Source: Kiritimatiellales bacterium (GTDB taxonomy: Bacteria; Verrucomicrobiota; Kiritimatiellia; Kiritimatiellales; Pontiellaceae). From it: a stretch of DNA of 64,000 nt. Shown here piece by piece: positions 9,778 to 17,563 of this stretch. Location of the stretch: NCBI GenBank assembly GCA_021734345.1, contig JAIPJC010000002.1, positions 1 through 64,000 on the forward strand, in the 5' to 3' direction. The position numbers were made by a program, and so were the translations under genes. The notes under the pieces are model-generated. The model was not told the origin of the DNA and did not search any database. It saw only the letters and a program-made list of their open reading frames with translations. Position 1 is the stretch's first letter. Each line of letters starts with the position of its first letter.

Positions 9778-10286
9778 AAAATGAAAAACAGTTGATCGGG
9801 CAGTTGGAACGGCACCGGACTCCGGCGCCGGAGGGTTTCGCGGATCGGGTGATGGAGGCGCTGCCGCATCGCCGGACAAAACGCGCGATGGAATTTTGGC
9901 CGACGCACGGACGGTGGATCGCCCCGGCCTTTGCCGGAGCGGTGGCGGCATTGTTGGTGGTCTTTGCGGTCGGGCATTTCAACCAACCAGCGGTGGCGCA
10001 GCCGCAGGTGGCGTTCCATTTCGAGTTGCATGCGCCGGGGGCAGATCGCGTGGAGTTGCTGGGGACGTTCAACAATTGGAAGTCGGGGGACATTGTCTTG
10101 AACGGTCCCGATGCGTCGGGGCACTGGACGGCGGACGTGATGTTGCCGGAAGGGCGGCATGAATATGTTTTCCTGGTGGATGGCGAACGCTGGGTGGCCG
10201 ACCCGAAGGCGGCGACGCACCGGCCGGATGGTTTCGGCCGCGTGAATACGGTGATCAAGGTTTATGATGATGACAACAATGCATAG
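9774..10286 (+). CDS. Anti-sigma-like membrane protein with extracytoplasmic CBM48/glycogen-binding-like domain
   Basis: ATGA overlap with sigma gene; short N-terminus, one TM, then VELLGTFNNWKSGDIVLNGPDASGHWTADVMLPEGRHEYVFLVDGERWVADP. Confidence 0.8.
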   Translation: MKNEKQLIGQLERHRTPAPEGFADRVMEALPHRRTKRAMEFWPTHGRWIAPAFAGAVAALLVVFAVGHFNQPAVAQPQVAFHFELHAPGADRVELLGTFNNWKSGDIVLNGPDASGHWTADVMLPEGRHEYVFLVDGERWVADPKAATHRPDGFGRVNTVIKVYDDDNNA

Positions 10287-10953
10287 AATGGTCTTGGCTG
10301 GATTGCTGTTCTGCGGCACGGCGTGGACGGACGATTCCAAGGATTGGAAGGCGCTGCGGGAGAAGAACCTTAAGCTTGGTCTGGATACCGAGCGGGTCGA
10401 CCAGACGTTGGGCCAATGCCGCAAGAACGGGATCACGGCGCAAGAGGCCGAAGCGCTGCTTGGCCCGGTTTGTGCCGCCAAGGCCGAAGCGCTGCCGACC
10501 GAATGCATCTTCGTTAAAATTGAAGAAGGATTGGCGAAACAGGTGGATGCGCCCAGAGTGGCCGTGGCGGCCGAAGCCCGTTTGGATTGCCTGCGCCGAG
10601 CCGGACGAATGGTTTCGAATGTTCGCTGCGGTCGTGGCGGCGACCAGCAGCATCTGGTCATGCATACGTGCATGGCGCTGGAAAGCGGACTGCCCGACGC
10701 GGTGCTGCAAGAACTTTTCAATCGACCCGCAGGCTTCCGCTATGGACGCCTCATCCATGTAGTCGAGGCGGGTGAGACGTTGCAGTTGGCCGGACTTGAG
10801 CCGCAGCAAACCTTGCATATCATGAACGATTGCCTCGACCGCGATCTCGACCGCGCCGAACTCATGCGCGCCGTTGATTTTATTATAGCGGAGCACGCCA
10901 ATGGTCGCGATTTCCAGTCGATCCACGATGACCTTTGGATCCATTCCGACTAA
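10264..10953 (+). CDS. Hypothetical exported protein
   Basis: Overlaps the end of the CBM48 gene; N-terminal hydrophobic leader. Confidence 0.65.
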   Translation: MMMTTMHRMVLAGLLFCGTAWTDDSKDWKALREKNLKLGLDTERVDQTLGQCRKNGITAQEAEALLGPVCAAKAEALPTECIFVKIEEGLAKQVDAPRVAVAAEARLDCLRRAGRMVSNVRCGRGGDQQHLVMHTCMALESGLPDAVLQELFNRPAGFRYGRLIHVVEAGETLQLAGLEPQQTLHIMNDCLDRDLDRAELMRAVDFIIAEHANGRDFQSIHDDLWIHSD

Positions 10954-10981
10954 TCCGGTTTGTCCTTTCGCCTTCCCATGT

Positions 10982-11007
10982 GACGAATCTGCCTGTCCGG
11001 GGTGTAC
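10982..11007 (+). promoter_or_regulatory. Candidate ECF promoter, copy 2
   Basis: TGTGACGAATC-N12-TGTAC upstream of the 11049 CDS. Confidence 0.55.
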
Positions 11008-11048
11008 AGCCTACCGAACAGGGGAAACCAAACAACAGGAGGTCTAGA

Positions 11049-11294
11049 ATGAAGATAGGATACATCATGGCCATCGTGGCGGGCATTGCTCTCTCAGCAG
11101 CAATGGCAGAAGCCAAGGGTGGGAATGGCAGTGGCAACGGCGGCGGCAAAGGCGACCAATCCCGGACACAGGAACGCCGGCAGGATTGCGTGCAAGACTG
11201 CACTCAAAGTGGACCGCAGGACAAGACGCAGACCCAGCAGCGCCAAAAAGACCAGACCAAAACACAAGCCCGGGATGGCTCTTGTAGCAGATAG
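11049..11294 (+). CDS. Small secreted Cys/Gln/Lys-rich protein, paralogue 1
   Basis: AGGAGG RBS; MKIGYIMAIVAGIALSAAMAEA leader; ends TKTQARDGSCSR. Confidence 0.75.
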   Translation: MKIGYIMAIVAGIALSAAMAEAKGGNGSGNGGGKGDQSRTQERRQDCVQDCTQSGPQDKTQTQQRQKDQTKTQARDGSCSR

Positions 11295-11340
11295 CGATTG
11301 GTGCATGCCGATATGGGATGCGGCCGCCCTGCTTAAATGC

Positions 11341-11365
11341 GACGAAGCCGCAGATCCGTGTGTAT
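11341..11365 (+). promoter_or_regulatory. Candidate ECF promoter, copy 3
   Basis: TGCGACGAAGCC-N11-TGTAT upstream of the 11409 CDS. Confidence 0.5.
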
Positions 11366-11408
11366 GGCCGGTGTAGAGAGGGGAACAACAACCAAGGAGA
11401 AAAGGAAA

Positions 11409-11651
11409 ATGAAGATAAAACTGATCATGACAATCGTGGCAGGCATCGCGCTAACAACCATCTTGGTCCAAGCCCAAGGTAGTGGCACTTGCGACCGGGT
11501 CTGCAAGAAGGATTGCATTGCCGCTACGGCTTGCGATCAGCAATGCAAGCAAGACTGCACGAAAGGTAAGCAGCAGGCTCGCGACCAGGACAAGAGTGGC
11601 TCCCAGGATCAGACGAAAGCAAAGGCTCGCGACGGTTCATGCGGTAAATGA
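11409..11651 (+). CDS. Small secreted Cys-rich protein, paralogue 2
   Basis: MKIKLIMTIVAGIALTTILVQAQ leader; CDRVCKKDC...CDQQCKQDC; ends TKAKARDGSCGK. Confidence 0.75.
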   Translation: MKIKLIMTIVAGIALTTILVQAQGSGTCDRVCKKDCIAATACDQQCKQDCTKGKQQARDQDKSGSQDQTKAKARDGSCGK

Positions 11652-11675
11652 TGAACGCCGCATGTCGATGAGGAG

Positions 11676-11703
11676 GGGAACGTGTTCGCGTTCCCTTTTT
11701 TTT
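11676..11703 (+). terminator. Intrinsic terminator
   Basis: GGGAACG-tgttcg-CGTTCCC followed by T8. Confidence 0.8.
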
Positions 11704-11711
11704 GTCGATGT

Positions 11712-11736
11712 GACGCATCCCTTGCCGCGCGTGTAC
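11712..11736 (+). promoter_or_regulatory. Candidate ECF promoter, copy 4
   Basis: TGTGACGCATCC-N11-TGTAC, followed by GGGGAATCATAACCAAG resembling the leaders after copies 2 and 3. Confidence 0.5.
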
Positions 11737-11810
11737 TACCGGAAATAGGGGAATCATAACCAAGCAGGACGCCATCCTGGGTCGCTAAGTCAATCTCGAG
11801 GGAGGAAGTT

Positions 11811-11838
11811 CCAGCCATTGGAATTTTCCAATGGTTGG
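11811..11838. repeat. Inverted repeat CCAGCCATTGGAA-TT-TTCCAATGGTTGG
   Basis: 13-bp arms with one mismatch, adjacent to the 11835 CDS start. Confidence 0.7.
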
Positions 11839-12107
11839 AACGATTCATGAAACCGCTTATGTACAAGCAGAGGCCAGCCTTTCCCGCACTCGTAGGTGCG
11901 GGTGCCAGTTTGTTGGCGGGATTGTTTTGCTTCGCCATGATTTACCGGCGCGTGGAGAGCGGTGAGATCGGTTCTGAAAAATTGACCGCGCTCATTCTCG
12001 TGTCGATTGCAACCTCCGGCATCTTTCTCATCGCCGCCTTCGCCCGCTACCAGTTTATCCACCTCTGGAAAAAGCCTTCCCGGCATCCATCTGGCAGGCG
12101 CAAATAG
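11835..12107 (+). CDS. Small membrane protein, two predicted TM segments
   Basis: AGASLLAGLFCFAMIYRR and LTALILVSIATSGIFLIAAFARY; alternative start 11847. Confidence 0.55.
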   Translation: MERFMKPLMYKQRPAFPALVGAGASLLAGLFCFAMIYRRVESGEIGSEKLTALILVSIATSGIFLIAAFARYQFIHLWKKPSRHPSGRRK

Positions 12108-12362
12108 GTTTCGTGGCGGGTGCGATATTTCGTTGGCCAAATTATTTTTTGGGGATCCGTAAATCCTTATTATATACTACGGGTTTGAGTTGCCTCTCCT
12201 GGGAATCCTTCCAGCATTGAACGGCGAAAAAAATAGTGAGTTTTCGCCATGTATATTTGTTTTCGTGTTTGGAGTCGTCTTGCGGTAGTGATTGAAATAT
12301 AGTGGTTTACAAATTATATGTCCGTGCTAGATTCTGCCCGCCTATATAAAGAGGAGGGCTTG

Positions 12363-14927
12363 ATGAAACTGTGGTTTGTCGTGTTGGGATTCGTCGTTTC
12401 GTTGTTTTTTTCGGCACCGGTGCATGCGGCCGAGTGGCAGGTCTTGGGTGGAAACGACCTCGGCATGCACTGCATGGACGGCCTCGATTTTTCGGTCTTC
12501 TCGATTCTTCCGCCCTACAACACGTTCCACGTCCAGGTCATCCACAACGGGCGGCTGGTAACCACCAACACCGGACTCGTGGTCACCTACGAAGCGGTGG
12601 CCGATCCCGACGGATCGATCAATACAACGACGGCCAACAAGGTCAACTTCTGGGAAAACGTCGCCGACATGTTTGGCGGGCAGCCACCGGACGATACCGG
12701 TCTGGCCGGGTTTGCCATGCCGGGCATCGCCAATATTCCGCAGCATATGGAATTCCACGGCGACCAAAACTGGTTCACCGGCGAAGGCGTTCCGATCTCG
12801 CCGTTCGACGATGCAGGCAAAGTGAACTACTACCCGATGATGAAAATCGTGGTGCGCGATTCCATTGGAACCCTCCTGACCTCGACCAAGATCGTGCTGC
12901 CGGTTTCCGATGAGATGACCTGCTCCGCCTGCCATCTCTCCGGCAGCGACGGTGCCGCCATGCCGCTCGTCGGCTGGCGCTGGCATCCGGATCATGCCAA
13001 GGACATCAAGCTCAACATTCTGCGGCTGCACGACGAAAAGCAGGCGGGCAATCCGGCTTATTTCCAATCGCTGGCAGGCCAGGGCTACAATACCAACGGT
13101 CTCTACCAAGCCGTGGTCGTCGATGGCACCGCCATCCTCTGTGCGCGCTGCCACCAGTCGAATGCGCTGCCCGTCACCTCCGATACGAACACCGTGACGG
13201 CCCTGACCCATGTGATGCATTCCCATCATGGTCAGGTGGTCGATCCGGCGAACGGCATGATTCTCGACGACTCCAACAACCGCGACTCCTGCTATCGATG
13301 CCATCCCGGCTCATCCACCCGCTGCCTCCGCGGGGCGATGGGCGCGGCGGGGGCCGCCGATGGCGGCCTCGCCATCGGGTGCCAGAGCTGCCACGGCACG
13401 ATGAGTTCCGTCGGCGAGGTTTCGCGCAACGGTTGGTTCGAAGAACCGAAGTGCCAAAGCTGCCATACCGGTACGGCCCTCAACCACAACCCCGGCCCGA
13501 TCCGCTTTTTGACGGTGTTTGAACCGAACGGAACAGAGCGTGTGGCGGTGAACAACACCTTTGCGCATCCAACAAACATGCTTTACCGCTTCTCCACCGG
13601 ACACAGCGCAATGCAGTGCTCGGCCTGCCACGGTTCGCCGCACGCGATCTTCCCTTCGTCGCATGCGAACGACAACATCCGGAATATCGACATGCAGGGG
13701 CACAAGGGAACGGTCGTTGAATGCCTCGCCTGCCACACATCGCAACCGCTAACCTTCAACGGCGGCCCGCACGGAATGCATCCGGTTGGCGATACGCCTT
13801 TTGCCGTCAAGCGCGACGGCTTTCCGGAAACATGGTTCCATGGCCAAGTCCACGACAACGGCATCGGTACCGCGTCATGCAGGAACTGCCACGGCACAGA
13901 CTACACAGGTACCGTGCTCTCGCGTTCGCAGGCCGACCGCACCATAGTGGTCGGATCCGGCATGGGTACAAAGCATTTCTGGCGCGGCTACCAGATTGGC
14001 TGCTACACCTGCCACAACGGACCGAGCTCGGAATCGGCCAACACCGTGCCCGCGGCGATCGTGGTTTCGACCAACGCATCGACCACGGCGAACGTGCCGG
14101 TGGCCATTCCGCTGGTGACGGACAAAGGCACGCTGCGGATCGTGTCGCAGGCGCAGAACGGAACCGTCGGCCTGTCGGGTTCGACCGCCACCTACTATCC
14201 GTTCTTCAACTTTGTAGGAACGGACACATTCACCTTTGCGGCGTGGGACGGCAAGAAGGACTCCAACCTCGGAACCGTTACGGTGACTGTTGGCGAAGGT
14301 GCCTGCATGCTCGTTTGCGAATCGCTTGTTCCCGCGAATGCCGCATCGCACACGGCGTTGCCGTTCTGGGCGAACGCCTTTGTGTCCAACTGCACCGACC
14401 AGATTTCCTATGCATGGAACTTTGGCGATGGCGGAAGTTCGACCAACGCGCTGGCGCAACACGCCTATGGCATAAACGGCAGCTATGGTTGGAGCATCGT
14501 CGCGTCCGCCGCCGGGTTGTCCGTCACCAATTCCGGAACCATCGTGGTTGGCCATGTGCAGCTCGACTCCGACGGCGATGGCATCGAGGACGACTGGGAA
14601 TGGATCAACTTCCAATCCTTGGATGTAGCCCATGCAACCTCCGACTTCGACATGGATGGACAAACGGACCTGTCCGAGTATCTGTCGGGAACAGGGCCAA
14701 AGGACGCGACCTCCAAGCTTGCCATCAACGAACTCTCGGCTGGAAAGATCATCCACTGGGCCAGCTCGCCGAACCGGATCTATTCGGTCAACGCCACCAC
14801 CTCGCTGGTATCGGTCGCCTTTTCGCCGTTGGCGACGGGCATTCCTGCAACCCCGCCGGAAAACACCTACACCGACCTGACCGCAACGGCAGAGTCGGCG
14901 CAGTTCTACCGGATCGATCTGGAGTAA
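12363..14927 (+). CDS. Secreted multihaem c-type cytochrome with Ig/PKD-like region and Asp-rich C-terminal module
   Basis: Signal peptide; nine CXXCH motifs counted (CSACH, CARCH, CYRCH, CQSCH, CQSCH, CSACH, CLACH, CRNCH, CYTCH); ISYAWNFGDGGSS...QHAYG PKD-like; DSDGDGIEDDWE. Confidence 0.85.
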   Translation: MKLWFVVLGFVVSLFFSAPVHAAEWQVLGGNDLGMHCMDGLDFSVFSILPPYNTFHVQVIHNGRLVTTNTGLVVTYEAVADPDGSINTTTANKVNFWENVADMFGGQPPDDTGLAGFAMPGIANIPQHMEFHGDQNWFTGEGVPISPFDDAGKVNYYPMMKIVVRDSIGTLLTSTKIVLPVSDEMTCSACHLSGSDGAAMPLVGWRWHPDHAKDIKLNILRLHDEKQAGNPAYFQSLAGQGYNTNGLYQAVVVDGTAILCARCHQSNALPVTSDTNTVTALTHVMHSHHGQVVDPANGMILDDSNNRDSCYRCHPGSSTRCLRGAMGAAGAADGGLAIGCQSCHGTMSSVGEVSRNGWFEEPKCQSCHTGTALNHNPGPIRFLTVFEPNGTERVAVNNTFAHPTNMLYRFSTGHSAMQCSACHGSPHAIFPSSHANDNIRNIDMQGHKGTVVECLACHTSQPLTFNGGPHGMHPVGDTPFAVKRDGFPETWFHGQVHDNGIGTASCRNCHGTDYTGTVLSRSQADRTIVVGSGMGTKHFWRGYQIGCYTCHNGPSSESANTVPAAIVVSTNASTTANVPVAIPLVTDKGTLRIVSQAQNGTVGLSGSTATYYPFFNFVGTDTFTFAAWDGKKDSNLGTVTVTVGEGACMLVCESLVPANAASHTALPFWANAFVSNCTDQISYAWNFGDGGSSTNALAQHAYGINGSYGWSIVASAAGLSVTNSGTIVVGHVQLDSDGDGIEDDWEWINFQSLDVAHATSDFDMDGQTDLSEYLSGTGPKDATSKLAINELSAGKIIHWASSPNRIYSVNATTSLVSVAFSPLATGIPATPPENTYTDLTATAESAQFYRIDLE

Positions 14928-14954
14928 TCCAACCCGGCCAAGGACTGATCAGAG

Positions 14955-14981
14955 GCCATACCGCCGATCCGGCGGTATGGC
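14955..14981. repeat. Strong hairpin downstream of the cytochrome (possible terminator without T-tract)
   Basis: GCCATACCGCCG-atc-CGGCGGTATGGC. Confidence 0.6.
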
Positions 14982-15064
14982 AGTTGCGTGTCGTTTTCCA
15001 TTCAAGGCAAAATCCTTCAGTTTACCCGGTTTATTATGGATAAATCTATTCGGGTTCCTCTAGT

Positions 15065-16438
15065 ATGCGGGTCGTGAAACGAAAGGTTGGCATGAGGGTG
15101 GTGTGGGTATTGCGTATGCGGGCTGCCGCGGCATGCGGCATGGTGTTGATTTCCGGTTTTCTTGCGGGCTGCGTGTCGGCAAGAGCGACGGATCATGAAA
15201 GCAAGGTTGTTGAAATGATTGAGGATCAGAATGGCGTCTTCCAGTTGAGGGTTGATGGAAAACCTTTCTATGTGAAGGGGGTTGCCGGTACGACCGGACT
15301 GGAGCGTGCGGCGGCACGCGGGGCCAATTCGTTCCGTACCTGGGGAATCGAAGACATCGAACAGCGAGTCGAAGGCAAACCGCTGCTGGACTACGCCTAC
15401 GGTCTGGGGATGCGTGCCGCCGTTGGCCTTTGGGTGGAACACGAGCGGCATGGTTTCAGCTATCAAAACAAAGACCAGATCGCGCAGCAACGCGCTCGCA
15501 TCCGTGCGAGCGTCGCGGCCTACAAAAACCATCCCGGTGTGCTGGTCTGGGGGCTGGGCAACGAAATGGAGGGACTCGATTACACGGAGGAGCATGAGTA
15601 TATCTGGGACGAGCTCAACGAGCTGGCCAGGATGGTAAAGGAAGAGGATCCCAACCATCCCGTCATGACCGTGATCGCATTGCCGCTTGAGCGGAAGATC
15701 CGCGATATCCAGACGCACTATCCGGAGCTGGATATTCTGGGAATCAACGCGTACGGCGGGGCGATCACGATTCCAGACACCTTGCGCGCGGAAAAGTGGA
15801 GCCGTCCCGTGATGCTTACGGAGTTCGGCCCGCGCGGACAGTGGGAAGTGGGCAAGACCTCGTGGGGAGCGCCCGTCGAACCAACCAGTACGGAAAAGGC
15901 CGCCCTTTATCTCAATGCCTATGATGCCGTGCGGAATGGCACGGGAGGCTTGTTCCTCGGGTCATACACGTTTTTCTGGGGCAGCAAGCACGAGGCGACG
16001 CCCACGTGGTATGGCATGTTCCTTGAGTCCGGAGAAAAAGTCGCCTCCGTCGATGTCATGACGGAGGTCTGGACCGGGGTGCGGCCGGAGAATCGTTGCC
16101 CGGTCATTTCTTCCATCAAGTGGAGTGCGGCGCAAAGCACAGTATCCACCGGTTCCGTCCAGCGGGCCAAGGTCGTGGCGACCGATCCTGAAAACGACGC
16201 GATGGAATTTGAATGGGTGGTGATGGCGGAGAACTCCGAATACAAGCCGGGCGGGGACAAGGAGGAAAGTCCTCCCACCATACCGGGTTTGATTCTGGAA
16301 AATGGACAGGGCCGGGTGGTGTTCAAGGCTCCGCCGACGCCCGGGGCGTATCGTCTCTATGTGTATGTCCGGGATGGGAATGGCAGTGCGGCCACGGCCA
16401 ACACCCCGTTTCTGGTGGAACACGCCGCTAGTCGGTGA
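15065..16438 (+). CDS. GH2-type TIM-barrel glycosidase-like lipoprotein
   Basis: Lipobox-like ISGFLAGC; WGLGNEMEG acid/base-like and MLTEFGPRG nucleophile-like motifs. Confidence 0.75.
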   Translation: MRVVKRKVGMRVVWVLRMRAAAACGMVLISGFLAGCVSARATDHESKVVEMIEDQNGVFQLRVDGKPFYVKGVAGTTGLERAAARGANSFRTWGIEDIEQRVEGKPLLDYAYGLGMRAAVGLWVEHERHGFSYQNKDQIAQQRARIRASVAAYKNHPGVLVWGLGNEMEGLDYTEEHEYIWDELNELARMVKEEDPNHPVMTVIALPLERKIRDIQTHYPELDILGINAYGGAITIPDTLRAEKWSRPVMLTEFGPRGQWEVGKTSWGAPVEPTSTEKAALYLNAYDAVRNGTGGLFLGSYTFFWGSKHEATPTWYGMFLESGEKVASVDVMTEVWTGVRPENRCPVISSIKWSAAQSTVSTGSVQRAKVVATDPENDAMEFEWVVMAENSEYKPGGDKEESPPTIPGLILENGQGRVVFKAPPTPGAYRLYVYVRDGNGSAATANTPFLVEHAASR

Positions 16439-17465
16439 GCGAAGGAACCCGGTCGGGCAGGCGCGTGGAACCGCCCTGTACGAAGCTGGATTGGAATTCT
16501 ACAACGTTCGAGGCTCCGGCGAGATTTTCCTTCCGGGCTTCGAGCAGGTCCCATGCGGCATGGCACATCTTGTCGTATGGATAGACGACGGTGGTGAGCC
16601 GGGGGTTCATGTAGTCGCCTTCCGGCAACCCGTCGAATCCGGACACGGCGACGTCGGGAACGTTGTATCCGGAATCCTGCACGGCACGCTGGACGCCGAT
16701 GGCGAGTTCGTCGTTGTAGCAGAAAAAGGCCTGGGGCGGTTTGTGCGCCGCGAGGTGTTCCCGTACGGTCGAATAGGCCGCGCCGCGGCTTCTTTCCGGC
16801 ACCACCAGTTCCACCGGCTTCCGCCCGATCCTTTTCATGTGGTCGAGATAGAGGCGGTAGCGCTCGTTGATGTAGTGGAGCGCCTTTTCGTCGGAGACAA
16901 ACACGATGTCGGTGCGCCGGTCTTCGGAGAAGTGGTTCAGGATCGCGGCGATGGCCGCTTGGTGGTCGGAATAGACGGAGTCGATCCCGTCAACCTTTTC
17001 GCCGATATACACCACGGGTTTTTCGAGATGGATTTTCCGTTCCGTCAGAAAGGCCGCCAGCTTTTTGCTGTAGCACAGGATGTAGGCGTCGCACGGCCAG
17101 TGGATCAGCCGCTCCATGAACTCATCCGCGTTTTCGTCTTCGTTGAAGTTGGCGGTGACGATCGGGGTCAGGTGCGCGTCGAAGGCGATCTGCTGGAAGT
17201 GGGCGAGGAAGCGGGAAAAGAACGGATCGTTGATGTAGGGCACGACGATGTTGATCATGCCGGTCTTGCCGGTGGAGAGTGCCTGCGCCAGCGGGTTGGG
17301 CTTGTAGCCCATCTTTGCGGCCATATTTTTGACGCGTTGGCGGGTGGGTTCGGAGATGACGATGTCGTAGCGGTCGTTCAGCGAAAACACGGCGGTTGCC
17401 TTGGAGACGCCCACGGCATTCGCCACATCGATCACGCGCACTCTTTTTGAACCACCCGTCGCCAT
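16428..17465 (-). CDS. LacI-family transcriptional regulator
   Basis: RVIDVANAVGVSKATAVFSLNDRYDIVISEPTRQRVKNMAAKMGYKPNPLAQALSTGKT. Confidence 0.93.
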   Translation of the reverse strand: MATGGSKRVRVIDVANAVGVSKATAVFSLNDRYDIVISEPTRQRVKNMAAKMGYKPNPLAQALSTGKTGMINIVVPYINDPFFSRFLAHFQQIAFDAHLTPIVTANFNEDENADEFMERLIHWPCDAYILCYSKKLAAFLTERKIHLEKPVVYIGEKVDGIDSVYSDHQAAIAAILNHFSEDRRTDIVFVSDEKALHYINERYRLYLDHMKRIGRKPVELVVPERSRGAAYSTVREHLAAHKPPQAFFCYNDELAIGVQRAVQDSGYNVPDVAVSGFDGLPEGDYMNPRLTTVVYPYDKMCHAAWDLLEARKENLAGASNVVEFQSSFVQGGSTRLPDRVPSLTD

Positions 17466-17563
17466 CCCGTTCTCCGCATCAGTTTATGCACACCATTGCA
17501 CCATTTGCGGGGCGAGAGTAGTGGGCAGTTTGCGGATAGGCAAGAAAACGTTCTGTCGAGGGA

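Noticed and set aside
9339-10721. 460-aa minus-strand ORF opposite the ECF/CBM48 genes
   Set aside because: Antisense to sigma factor and CBM48 protein, which have clear motifs
12342-13304. 320-aa minus-strand ORF opposite the cytochrome
   Set aside because: Antisense of CXXCH-containing CDS; no domain
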